Shown: positions 11,706-22,409 of the stretch, piece by piece
Layout: the number at the start of each line of letters is the position of its first letter
Numbering within the stretch: position 1 is the first letter of the stretch
Source of the DNA: Hofstenia miamia
Taxonomy: Eukaryota; Xenacoelomorpha; Acoela
Direction: 5' to 3'
DNA: 64,000 nt
Assembly: GCA_004352715.1 (NCBI GenBank)
Contig: SCFE01000097.1
Coordinates: forward strand, 1,726,351-1,790,350
Translations under genes and position numbers: made by a program
Notes under the pieces: model-generated
Seen by the model: the letters and a program-made list of their open reading frames with translations, nothing else
What the model was told of the DNA's origin: nothing
Database searches by the model: none

Positions 11706-12705
11706 NNNNNNNNNNNNNNNNNNNNNNNNNNNNNNNNNNNNNNNNNNNNNNNNNNNNNNNNNNNNNNNNNNNNNNNNNNNNNNNNNNNNNNNNNNNNNNN
11801 NNNNNNNNNNNNNNNNNNNNNNNNNNNNNNNNNNNNNNNNNNNNNNNNNNNNNNNNNNNNNNNNNNNNNNNNNNNNNNNNNNNNNNNNNNNNNNNNNNNN
11901 NNNNNNNNNNNNNNNNNNNNNNNNNNNNNNNNNNNNNNNNNNNNNNNNNNNNNNNNNNNNNNNNNNNNNNNNNNNNNNNNNNNNNNNNNNNNNNNNNNNN
12001 NNNNNNNNNNNNNNNNNNNNNNNNNNNNNNNNNNNNNNNNNNNNNNNNNNNNNNNNNNNNNNNNNNNNNNNNNNNNNNNNNNNNNNNNNNNNNNNNNNNN
12101 NNNNNNNNNNNNNNNNNNNNNNNNNNNNNNNNNNNNNNNNNNNNNNNNNNNNNNNNNNNNNNNNNNNNNNNNNNNNNNNNNNNNNNNNNNNNNNNNNNNN
12201 NNNNNNNNNNNNNNNNNNNNNNNNNNNNNNNNNNNNNNNNNNNNNNNNNNNNNNNNNNNNNNNNNNNNNNNNNNNNNNNNNNNNNNNNNNNNNNNNNNNN
12301 NNNNNNNNNNNNNNNNNNNNNNNNNNNNNNNNNNNNNNNNNNNNNNNNNNNNNNNNNNNNNNNNNNNNNNNNNNNNNNNNNNNNNNNNNNNNNNNNNNNN
12401 NNNNNNNNNNNNNNNNNNNNNNNNNNNNNNNNNNNNNNNNNNNNNNNNNNNNNNNNNNNNNNNNNNNNNNNNNNNNNNNNNNNNNNNNNNNNNNNNNNNN
12501 NNNNNNNNNNNNNNNNNNNNNNNNNNNNNNNNNNNNNNNNNNNNNNNNNNNNNNNNNNNNNNNNNNNNNNNNNNNNNNNNNNNNNNNNNNNNNNNNNNNN
12601 NNNNNNNNNNNNNNNNNNNNNNNNNNNNNNNNNNNNNNNNNNNNNNNNNNNNNNNNNNNNNNNNNNNNNNNNNNNNNNNNNNNNNNNNNNNNNNNNNNNN
12701 NNNNN
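11706..12705. other. assembly gap (1000 N)
   Basis: Exactly 1000 N, the conventional length for a gap of unknown size. Open frames that run through it are artefacts. Confidence 0.99.
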
Positions 12706-12935
12706 GTGTGGACGATGAATCACTGAACAAATATTTCCATACGTATCTGTTGATTCCACATTGCTTACGTACCAACCACAAATTTACAGCAAAATGGCTG
12801 ATTTTCACTTGATTTTAATATTTCAAATTTCAAATTTTCAAAATACTGGAGGGTGATGGACAAAAATGGACTTGTGCAAAAATGCAGATTTGTAATCAGC
12901 ATAGCTAAATTAGTATGATTAATTATAATTTATCA
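12706..12935 (+). mobile_element. internally deleted derivative of the inverted-repeat family (partial)
   Basis: It starts at the gap edge with gtgtggacgatgaatcactga, which corresponds to 1572-1592 of the gene-bearing element, and switches directly to the terminal module acaaatatttccatacg. The same switch occurs at 14841/14842. The left part is hidden by the gap. Confidence 0.75.
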
Positions 12936-12968
12936 TACTAATTTAGCTATGCTGATTACAAATTCAAA
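12895..12968. repeat. palindrome formed by two element ends
   Basis: The plus-strand end atttgtaatcagcatagc is followed, across an AT-rich centre, by its reverse complement gctatgctgattacaaat. Two terminal modules therefore meet tail to tail. Confidence 0.85.
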
Positions 12969-12989
12969 CGTAATTAATGTGTAAGGAAT

Positions 12990-13170
12990 AATTATTCCTT
13001 ATGCATCTTTTGATTTTGAATTTCTTAGTTGGAAGTGACAAATTTATTACAAAATGGCTGTTTTTCACTTGATTTTGAAATTTCAAAATTCAAATTTTCA
13101 TAAAACTGGAAGGTGATAGACTAAAACAGACTTCAGATTTCAAATCAGCATAGTTGAATTAGTAAGAAAC
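12990..13170 (+). repeat. diverged terminal module
   Basis: It shares aaaatggctg, ttttcacttgattttgaaat and agactaaaacagacttcag with the other modules. It is closest to the outer part of the left arm at 281-350, so it represents a second subfamily of ends. Confidence 0.7.
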
Positions 13171-14667
13171 AACTAATCCATAAAATGAATTTTTTTGGGT
13201 GTTGTACAGTGTTATTACAATAATCATTATTTTAAGTATGTAGAAATTGGACCCATAATACAGTGCAAAAACGAATTAAGCAGAATATTCGAGCTTACCT
13301 ATTTAGAAAATGCAAGGTTACACCCCGACCTATGAACATTTATGAATATTTAAAGTTGCATATGTTTAATGTATGTCGTTAATATTAACCCTTCTACCTC
13401 GTTACTTTTAAAATATGGGCATCGTCGTTTGGGGTAACAAATTTACCCCAAATTATCAATTCCATATTATTTAATATGAAATAAATTTAAAGAATTGTGT
13501 TCAATCTACATAAATTCTTTCACTTATAGCATGCGGTTTACAACAAAATTTGAAAGCTTGTAACACTTTTCTGTAGTATTTTGTAAATATTTGCTTGGAA
13601 AAAAGGCATCTTATCCGTTCTTTTTCAAGTGAAGACCTTGTCGTCTTAAATATCATAGAGTCACTCATCCATTGACGCATATAATGACAAATGTATTTGC
13701 TACAGGTATTAATACAATTATTACTACCAAACCTGTCAACAAGCCGAGCTTCTAACGTACCAAGTCGAGCCGAGCCGAGCTTGAACACTGCATTAAATAC
13801 ACAAAGAACCCAAAACGAGCCTTTATTAAGCCAGACAAATTTGTAGTTCTGTTTCTTAATTTGTTTATGCAGATTTTTCTTACTCTTTCATTCAATACAC
13901 CTTTTTTATAATCTTATTTTAAAATGCTAGTTAAATAATAGCAAGAGCGATGTAAAATATTTGAGAGCAAAATTTATCATGTTAAAGACAAACTCATGTG
14001 CCTATCTCCGGCACTTGCGACCAGTGCAATAAAGACTTATTGTTTGTTTATTCCCCTTTTTTCTTTTATGAAGTTTGTTGTAAATTATACTCATTGAGAT
14101 ACATTAAAGACATCAAGAATAGAGAACACTCACCTTTGCTCAAATATGGCCAAAGTGAAATGTTGTGAAATATAATATTAATTGATGAATTTTGCAAATT
14201 CTCTTATATATAGTGCGTTGATTTTTTGCAAAGTGACAAACATTTGTCAAAAATAATTTACAAGATGGCATGAAATAAACCTAAGGTCCATAGCAATGTT
14301 ATAAACTTGATTTAGATATAGGCTAGCTTGTTTCAATGTGACTGTATTGGGAATAGTAATTTCTGCATTTTATGCACCAATCAGTGTAACTTCTCACATG
14401 TATGGTAATTGGTTAAATGCAAAACCAGATTCTACATCGTAAAACTAAATACTTTTCATGATGCTCTTCTCAAACCAGGGTGCATGTTGATATTGGAGTT
14501 AGACCGTTGACATAATTGTCATCCGGCATTGCCAAGATCTCCCGGAACTGACCTAATACTGCAATTAATATTTCTGTATCTCATTCAGGGTGGTTACGTG
14601 TCAATTCGTCCGACTATCAAGGAAAAAATTCGACAGCTGGGGTTGCTTGGCACTCTTAGACTAATCG
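13171..14667. other. no gene recognised
   Basis: AT-rich. A 95-residue minus-strand open frame (13501-13788) has no recognisable domain. A perfect 10-base inverted repeat (tttggggtaa / ttaccccaaa, 13428-13452) is present. A GC-richer patch at about 14589-14667 stays open in one frame (GGYVSIRPTIKEKIRQLGLL), but I cannot assign it; it could be decayed transposon sequence. Confidence 0.4.
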
Positions 14668-15040
14668 GGTCAGCAGTTCACATATGAAAAGAAGTAACTT
14701 TGGCATCAGAATCTAATAAATTCCATCCTTGAAGTCGAGACGCCAGCAATTCGCCTTCAAATTTTGTTAATTTTAGATCTCAAACCAGATAATTATATTT
14801 TTCAGTTGAAATCAAGTGAGGTGTGGACGATGAATCACTGAACAAATATTTCCATACGTATCTGTTGATTCCACATTGCTTACGTACCAGCCACAAATTT
14901 ACAGCAAAATGGCTGATTTTCACTTGATTTTAATATTTAAAATTTCAAATTTTCAAAATACTGGAGGGTGATGGACAAAAATGGACTTGTGCAAAAATGC
15001 AGATTTGTAATCAGCATAGCTAAATTAGTATGATTAATTA
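14668..15040 (+). mobile_element. internally deleted derivative of the inverted-repeat family
   Basis: Positions 14668-14841 match about 1410-1592 of the gene-bearing element, including the codons for the first part of coding block 2. Positions 14842-15040 match its terminal module (2357-2552). Everything between (1593-2357 of the full copy) is absent. The junction is identical to that at 12726/12727. TGA occurs on both sides of the breakpoint in the full copy, so short homology may have guided the deletion. Confidence 0.8.
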
Positions 15041-15140
15041 TAATTTATCATACTAATTTAGCTATGCTGATTACAAATCTGCATTTTTGCACAAGTCCAT
15101 TTTTGTCCATCNAATCAGCATAGCTAAATTAGTATGATTA
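15001..15140. repeat. second palindrome of element ends, with a single-N join
   Basis: The plus-strand end meets its reverse complement as at 12895-12968, and here the second arm extends through gcatttttgcacaagtcc to about 15111. After the N at 15112 the plus-strand end sequence (aatcagcatagctaaattag) appears again. Confidence 0.8.
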
Positions 15141-15539
15141 ATTCTAATTGTCATTTCTAATTGTTAGGGAGGAAAAAAACTAACAGAATTGAGGAACAAT
15201 TTAAGAAGTCAAACCCTTCCATCTTTAAAATTCTTAAAGATTCTAATTATACTTGTATTTTTTATTGATTTTGTCTTGTTTTCATTGATGCTTATATGAT
15301 AAAACATTTTTGCGCGTATTATGCTAGTAATCCCTTTTTGATTGTTTGGGGTACGGATCATTGTTGACAAACCAGTTCGGGTTACGGGTTAAAAATTGAA
15401 CATATTTCATGCTCAATATTAGAGTTCAAATTTCCTAATCCAGGTGAACTACCATCATCAAAATATCTTCATTATTTGAATTTTGAATCATGATTGAAAG
15501 AGCTTCATCACCAACTTCGTCAACTATTTACAAGCAACC

Positions 15540-15631
15540 TCCCAGTAAATAATTTATTCGGACAAATGGTGGGGTCCATATGGGCGTCAACGTGGGGCCC
15601 GCCATTTGCCAACATAAATTGTTTACTGGGA
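15540..15631. repeat. short inverted-repeat (MITE-like) element
   Basis: The arms tcccagtaaataatttat (15540-15557) and ataaattgtttactggga (15614-15631) flank a GC-rich core with gggtccatatgggcg. Total length is 92 bases. It resembles short palindromic repeats common in invertebrate introns. Confidence 0.5.
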
Positions 15632-15983
15632 TTAGAGATTTGAAAGTAGAGTTGCATGTATGCAATCTAAGATATAAAATAATTTGACATAACACAGTAT
15701 TCTTAATATTTGTTAGACTAAATAACTTGGGCTGACGAAGTTATCCCATATGACGATAATCATAGAAATGCAGTTAATATTGTAAATAAAGCTGCTGGTA
15801 TTTAGCATTATTAGGAATTTAGTTTGATATAAAAAGTCATGTTTTTGTTGATTTACCGGAATTTCCCGTATTTCAGCAACGTAATTAAGGACTGTGGGGT
15901 TACAGAAACACCCCAAACGACGTAGAACGATTAATAATGTATCTAATCTGATCTTACGCCTCTTTGTAAAAATCATTATTAAG

Positions 15984-16250
15984 GTCAAAATCGTCATGGG
16001 ATGAACTAACCTCAGATGAACAAGATTCTAAGAAGAAGCAATTAGCTGAAGACGAACGCCAATGCCGATCATATTTAACCCTCACCAATGAGACAGTCAC
16101 AATGCTTCATTATATGTCAAAGGATGCCCGGGATGCATTTCTCCGTCCGGAAATTGTTGATCGTTTGGCTGCCATGCTAAATTCAAACCTTGCCCAACTC
16201 TGCGGCCCAAAATGCAACAATCTGAAAGTACAAAATAAGGATCGTTATGG
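15984..16250 (+). CDS. UBE4B: UBE4B exon a (Ufd2 core)
   Basis: The acceptor is taken as the AAG before 15984, giving [20 protein letters not shown], the part just before the conserved QDER region. A later acceptor after 16013 is possible. It ends in phase 2 at ttatgg before gttaga, and the split Gly codon is completed in the next exon. Confidence 0.8.
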
Positions 16251-18652
16251 GTTAGAATTCTTACCATTTTCTATAGTGGTTTATTCAATTATTTAATAGT
16301 TCAATTCATATTTGCGTCCTAATTTGTTTCATTTACAATTTCATTAAATGAAAACCTGTCAAGCATTGCAACTATTGCTGATAACATGTCTTTGATTTGA
16401 TAGGAACATGGCACTAACTAATTTTAATTATAAACTTATTTTCTTTGATTTTTAATTAAGACTTTTCAATATTACGGTTCAATAGTCCTTAAATGATTGA
16501 ATTTAGTTTTGATCCGAAAACTCTTCTTAGTCAAATCGTAGATATTTACATTCATCTCTATGGCGACGCATTGGCAGCTGCAGTAGCTGCAGATGAACGC
16601 TCATATAGAAAATCTATTTTTGACTCTGCAGCTGAAAAATTGCGACGGACGGCATTGACTTCATCGTACATGTTGCAGCAGTGGGAAGAATTTATTTTGA
16701 AAGTAGAAGAGTTTGTCATTCGCCGCCAGTGTGAAGAAACTGACTTTGGAGATGCTCCCGAAGAATTTCGAGATCCTATTTTTAATGAAGTGATGCGAGA
16801 TCCGGTATTATTACCATTTTTCAGGATTTTGACTGAATGCAATTTATTTTAAAACAATTATTGAACTTCTTCGATATCTCGACGATCAAATCATTCAATA
16901 TGTTATAAGTGGCGTTTGTACGAGGTGGGTGATTCTCCAAAAAGCGAACATTGCGCCTATTCGCATTAAGGGTGTTCAGATTAGCAAAGCTTTAGTAACC
17001 ATATTATCTCGATTTAATTGTTCCCCCAACGTCTATTCCAACCCTCCCCATGAAACTATTCTAGTGAAAAATGGGCAACTTGCCAATAATTTTTTTGCCT
17101 TGTCAAAATGTGATTATGCTTGTTCTTTGAATATAATCCAATCAAATTTCACCAAAATCAATCTATTTTAAAAAGGTGGAGGACGTATAAACCCAAATTC
17201 GAAAATTTGTACATATATACGTTTGTTCTAAGCATGATGCCGTATTGACTACCACCGAATAAGGCTTCTTAACAACTCATTTAAACGAGGCTTTTATTTG
17301 TTGCCATAATCTTTTAAAAAAATTTGCTATATGAGAAATGAAATTTATAATATTAAGAAATATATGATAAAATCATAAACATTATGTGCCATACTCTAAA
17401 TCTTACTAAAGAGTCCAAGCATTTTACGCCGGTTTGGACATTGTATTTGAAGGATTATTTGCCTTTAGTACGCATCCTGGGTTGTCTGTAGAATTAGTTA
17501 TTTATTGATGATAACAATAACCATAACTTTTCTGCCGCCAGCGAACAAGAAACCGAGAAAAAACTAGAACTATTTATAACATTTAAACATTCATCAATAA
17601 GATGAAAAGTATTGTTAATTTATAATGTGGAATTATTTCAACTAAGCAATTTGTGCATGTTATCAGAAGCACTCATTCAATTGACTTAGTTGTCAGTGAA
17701 AGCATGACCTATTGGTTTGTATTTTTCACGTAATTGATAACAAGTTTCAATGCTTTGATGATTACGAGCTTGTTGAACCTTGGTGCATTTTGTAAGAAAA
17801 CCTTATCGCTTTTTCAAAAATTGCGGAATGAAATTTTTTTTTGATACATGTCATTGCATTTAGGTATACTATGTATGTCCATGAAAAATTTTTCGCTTTA
17901 ATTGCACATTTTTGTGAACTGCAGCTTTTGATACATGTTATTGTATTTAATGATTATAAATCGGAATGATGAGGTGTTTGGTTACAAATTACTGCATTTG
18001 CATTAGTGATGTTATTGCGTGTATATGCTACTAAAACCGAAACTGGTTCGGGCCCGCCCAACAAACTCTTTTTATATGCTTTTGTGATTTCAATATTTCT
18101 ATTTCGTTAATTAAATACTGGGAATCGATTGCATCAGATCTTTGCAATCGGGTGCTGCAAAGTTAGAACATACACTGCAACTTCCACAAAGTAATTTATT
18201 AATGAAAAGGGCGTTGTCTTTTTCAATGACTATGACCACATCATTTATGCTCTAATTTTTCTTCCTCATTCAAGGGAGTAATTGATAGCGAAATCTTCAC
18301 CTTCCCTGCAGCTTGCATCTGAAGTAAATAAAATGCTTGATTTTCAATAACTAAAGAGGAATCGTGTCTGTAAAATCACTCTTGGAAAGTGGGCCCTAAT
18401 AGTTTTTCAACCCATAAGTGCTTGTTAAGTATTTTCCATTTTAAAGTTAATATTTTATCAGATAATAAAATATATATTTAGGTACGGCTGCCAACCAGTG
18501 GAATGATAATCGATCGTCCAGTAATTCTACGTCATTTGTTAAATTCTACCAATGACCCGTTCAACCGACAACCACTCACTGAAGATATGCTTGAACCGCA
18601 GCCCGAACTAAAGCAGCGCATTCGGAAATGGATGTCAGAAAACCGCAAGTGA
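15984..18652 (+). CDS. UBE4B: ubiquitin conjugation factor E4 B, 3' part (three exons)
   Basis: Exons 15984-16250, 16507-16804 and 18482-18652 join in phase through GT-AG introns to give the last ~244 residues. The protein is an E4/E3 ubiquitin ligase that extends ubiquitin chains together with the p97/Cdc48 segregase. The first two exons carry the end of the Ufd2 core ([48 protein letters not shown]). The U-box runs from [11 protein letters not shown] across the last intron to [34 protein letters not shown] and [13 protein letters not shown]. The E4B-type wording (LCGPKC, LLNS..DPFNRQ, EPQPELK) separates it from UBE4A. The 5' exons are outside the window or not recognised; the gene may begin left of the N gap or left of the window. 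Confidence 0.92.
16507..16804 (+). CDS. UBE4B: UBE4B exon b (Ufd2 core end and start of U-box)
   Basis: The acceptor is atttag at 16501-16506. The first base completes Gly, then [17 protein letters not shown] follows. It ends in phase 0 at gatccg before gtatta. Reading through the donor would give an unrelated tail, so the splice is needed to complete the U-box. Confidence 0.92.
18482..18652 (+). CDS. UBE4B: UBE4B last coding exon (U-box)
   Basis: The acceptor is atttag ending at 18481. The exon opens with [15 protein letters not shown] and closes SENRK then TGA at 18650-18652. It holds most of the U-box, including the DPFNRQPLT loop that contacts E2 enzymes. The preceding intron is 1.7 kb and has no recognised insert. 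Confidence 0.95.
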   Translation, partial: VRLPTSGMIIDRPVILRHLLNSTNDPFNRQPLTEDMLEPQPELKQRIRKWMSENRK

Positions 18653-18732
18653 TGTATAATCCATCGCAGATTATAATTTCCATCTTATTATTTAGTTTTT
18701 ATTCATCATATATTGTTTACGAGTGTTTATAG

Positions 18733-18769
18733 AATAAATTAATTGTAAATATTGTATAATTTTAATAAA
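18733..18769 (+). promoter_or_regulatory. UBE4B: candidate polyadenylation signals of UBE4B
   Basis: AATAAA occurs at 18733-18738 and 18764-18769, about 80 and 110 bases after the stop codon. Either could serve. Confidence 0.55.
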
Positions 18770-18979
18770 ATTATATTTAATTTCAAATATTTGTCATTTT
18801 CAAATAATCTCTACTAATATCCTCTGGATATTCGTTATATTAATATTCGAAATTTAAAACTTTTCATAAATTTTACAAATTTCTTTTAAATGGCTTCAAT
18901 ATGTAATAAAATTAGCTACTGTTACTCCCATTTAAAAGTAGAGATAATTATTATGATGATAAATATCTTTATAATAAAT

Positions 18980-19745
18980 TAATTCTTTTGAATACTCAAT
19001 TCGGCGTTCGTAAAGGTCACTCCACATGCTGTGATGATTGTTAGACGGTAAGATTCATTTTTTGCTTAATAATCATGAATGTTCAGAAATTCTAAAGGCT
19101 AGTCCTAATTTAAAAGATAGACGAATAAATGCGTTATTTAAGGATTCTTCTAATCTTGACTTTATTAATGAACTAAGATTATCAGATACATTAAAACTTG
19201 TGGCGTAGTCTAAATTAATTAAATGCTTAAAAAAATGTGAAGGTTTTTCTTACAGATTTTTTATATCAAACCACTTGCTGACATTTGCAACGTTTAACAA
19301 TATAAAGATTCACGGATTTTATTCAACGAAATAATTTAATATTTTTTTGAAGGAATTGATGAACTTAAATTGGAGTGATTATTACTTTGGCCAGTTGATC
19401 AAAAAATGTTTGTGATCGATAATTTCACAAGTATTTATCATAAGCTTTGTTCAATTACAAAGATTCAAAATCAAAATATAAAGAATGAGAACCAAACGTG
19501 GAAGATATGGATATCTAAAGAAACGAAAAAATGCATTTGAAAATAGCATAAGTTCTACGCAATTTTTGGTCAAAATAGAACGAACGTCAACTATCATCAT
19601 TATATAGCATTAAGAAATAAAGCCTTATAAAAAGGAAAAAATGCTATTTTGATTTAGATAAGATTCTTCATTCACATAAATATAGACAATTAAAAACAAA
19701 TACATATAAAAGCAAAATATACTATACAATAAATCTAAGACTAGA
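18980..19745 (+). pseudogene. LINE fragment (RT motif and endonuclease-RT linker)
   Basis: LNTQFGVRKGHST (about 18994-19033) is the reverse-transcriptase fingers motif of non-LTR elements. Further on, FTSIYHKLCSITKIQ, NENQTWKIWISKETKKCI and NYHHYIALRNKAL match the linker between endonuclease and RT of CR1/Jockey-type LINEs. The linker should precede the RT motif, so the pieces are rearranged or come from two insertions. Confidence 0.55.
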
Positions 19746-20290
19746 GAGACATTACTAGGCAATCATTGTAGAATTTGTATCCTAGCCATGATTGTACTGA
19801 GATATACTTTTGCTTATGGTAAGTTTTAATTTGCTTCTTAAAAATTGTTTTACAATGTTCTTTATATCTTTAGTTAATGAATTCCATGTTCGGTATTATT
19901 GAATGATTCTATCAAATTTTTTCTTTACTTGATGCAGGTAAAATATTTTGATCTAGAGTTCTATTTATGAATAAAGCCAGGTATTGAAATCGTATTATAA
20001 GGTTGTAAGACAGCGTACTATTCAAAATGACAAGCTTTCTTGGAAAAAGGATTGATTTGGAAATGTAGTCCTTAGTCCTGGAAAAAATTTTTTGAAACAT
20101 TAAGTGCCCATTTTAATTGCACTTCAAGTTTCTTAAGAAAGCGGCTTTTTTATCAGTAATTAATATATTTGCATAATTTAGATGACTCATTATAAATGCA
20201 TGAAAAAATGAATTATTGCACAAGTTAGTAATGGCATTACTAGCATTGACATGTTTCTTGTACCGATGGCTAATTTTCGAACTATTGCAT
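19745..20290 (-). pseudogene. LINE ORF2 C-terminal fragment
   Basis: The minus strand reads SKSILFPRKLVILN, FQYLALFINRTL, then a frameshifted WNSLTKDIKN and SWLGYKFYND. These are the last parts of a LINE ORF2 related to, but different from, that at 22410-25556 (compare SWTGYKFY). Confidence 0.6.
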
Positions 20291-20334
20291 TAATGTAATT
20301 TTTTAAGGTCATCCGAAACGACCACCTTATAACA

Positions 20335-20600
20335 TCATTTCAATGCCTGGATTTATTCATAAACAGAAGAAGATCAAAACACTTTACCTGCATTAAATAT
20401 AGAAAAATGGTTTTGAGACAATCATTCATTAATACTGTTATTCGAACTTGGAACTCATTACCTAAAGAGATAAAGAACATTGAAAAATTGCAAGCTTTAA
20501 AGAAACACATTAAAATTTTCCTTAAGCAAATGTATATCTTGGGTAAAACATGGCTAGGATACAAGTTCTACAAAAATGATTACATAACATCTTGTTCTTG
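20335..20600 (+). pseudogene. LINE ORF2 C-terminal fragment, opposite orientation
   Basis: The plus strand reads FQCLDLFINRRR, TWNSLPKEIKNIEKLQALK and TWLGYKFYKND. It belongs to the same subfamily as 19745-20290 but points the other way, so the two form an inverted pair. Confidence 0.65.
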
Positions 20601-20640
20601 AAACTTAATAGTAATTTATCCCAAGCTTGGTAGATTTATT

Positions 20641-20944
20641 GTATGTAATGCCTTATCCTATTGTATGTATTTGTATGAATGTTTGTATATTTGATAACGC
20701 TATTCAGATAAATTACCAGTTCTAATTGTTATTTTTTATCCGAATACAAAATTTTAATAAAAACAGACTAAAAGAGATATATTTCGCTCAATTTGAACTC
20801 CATCATTTTACAAAATTTTTCCTCTAAATATGCATTATTTAATTAATAGATATTATTATGTAATTAAACGTTGAATAGAGGGAATTTGTGCTGATATATG
20901 TAATAATCTTTCTTGTTAAAACTTGGTTGCATTGATCTTTTGTA
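20641..20944. other. no gene recognised
   Basis: AT-rich sequence between the LINE scraps and the 3' tail of the large LINE. Confidence 0.5.
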
Positions 20945-21057
20945 TAAGATAAGATAAGACAATCTTTATTAAGAGAAGGTAAAGCAATAAATACAAACTG
21001 ATGGCTTCTCACAATAGCGTCATTAAAAAAAATAAAACAAAATCACACTATTTACAA

Positions 21058-22281
21058 ACCTATACATTGCTAAGCAGGCTAAGAATAAGTCTACATTCTA
21101 GTAATTGTGTAATTGCTACTTTAGAATTTGTACCCTGTCCAAGATCTTCCTGAGATGAATTTTTGCTTAAGAATAAATCGTTTCACACTAATTCGGAATT
21201 CTTTCAGTTTTGTAATATGCTTAATTTCGTTAGGTAGATTATTCCATTGCCTTGTGGCTACGTTTAAAAATGAATTTTCTTTGACTTTACGTCTGAACCT
21301 AGTGACAACATATTTCTTAGACCGTCTATTGAAAGTTTTCTTGAATTCAGGGAGATTTATCTTATCATAAGGCGGAATTTCGTTAGCAGCTTTGAAAAAT
21401 AATGTAGCAATATTGATTTGTATTAATTGTTGAGGAGAAGGACACGTTTCCAAAATATAATTTTTGGTGTTACTAGAATTTCTTTTGCAAACATTTAAAG
21501 CCCATTTATATTGCAGCTGAAGTTTATTTATCAATGATGTGCTCAAATTTGAAAATAGTACACTCCCGTAATTTAGGTGGCTCATAACAAATGCGTGGAA
21601 TAGCTGAATTATTGCATGAGGAGGTAATAGGTCAGCAACCTGAGAAATAGTTCTTATGCCAGCAGCAATTTTTTTCTGTGTAGATTTAATGTGCTCGGAA
21701 AAAGAAAGTTTTGAGTCAATTATTATTCCTAAATATTTGAAAGTATCACTTGTAGAAATAATTGCATTTTTTATAGTCAAATTTTTATTTGTATGCAAGT
21801 TATTGTTGAAAAAGGGGTTCATTATACAAAATTGCGTTTTCTCGGCATTAATGCGTAATTTGTGCATAGCGAAATAATGGCTTAGTGACTGGCAGTTGGA
21901 TTCCACTTTTTTTATTGCAACATCTAATGACTTGTTGGCGGAAAATATACAGGTATCGTCTGCATATTGTATAAGATTGCAATTAGTATAAAAGTTCATA
22001 TCATTGACATAGATATTAAACAGAAGAGGTCCAAGAATGGTTCCTTACGGAACACCCTTTTCAATATACAGCCAGTCTGAAAGTACTGACTTGACTTTAA
22101 CTCGTTGTTTCCTATTACTTAAGAAACTCGCAATTAAACCAGTACTATCGAGGCAAAATCCCATACGTTTTAGTTTTTTATTAGTATGTCATGGTCGATT
22201 GAATTAAATGCCTTAGAGAGATCTAAGCATGCAATAGCAACATATTGTTGATCATCCAATGAATTTCGCCAGTTCTCTGTT
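21058..22281 (-). pseudogene. second copy of the LINE ORF2 3' part
   Basis: It is almost identical to 22377-23601. A 292-residue open block (21999-21121) matches the ORF2 C-terminus. Upstream of it a one-base loss in a T run near 22178 breaks the frame. Single Ns at 22282 and 22376 bracket a 93-base piece that repeats 21750-21842. Most likely an alternative haplotype or an unmerged contig end. Confidence 0.8.
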
Positions 22282-22409
22282 NGTAGAAATAATTGCATTT
22301 TTTATAGTTAAATTTTTATTTGTATGCAAGTTATTGTTGAAAAAGGGGTTCATTATACAAAATTGCGTTTTCTCGNACCTATACATTGCTAAGAAGGCTA
22401 AGAATAAGT

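Noticed and set aside
11680-12808. Long minus-strand frames of 359-371 residues
   Set aside because: Almost entirely N; they only bridge the 1000-base gap.
13428-13452. Perfect 10-base hairpin as a terminator or regulatory site
   Set aside because: No adjacent gene and no evidence of function; short inverted repeats are common in AT-rich animal DNA.
13501-13788. 95-residue minus-strand frame as a gene
   Set aside because: No recognisable domain, no splice or transcript signal, and AT-rich surroundings; chance frames of this size are expected.
15713-15997. 94-residue minus-strand frame next to UBE4B
   Set aside because: Overlaps the start of the UBE4B exon on the other strand and shows no family motif.
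16558-16842. 94-residue minus-strand frame
   Set aside because: Antisense of the UBE4B exon at 16507-16804.
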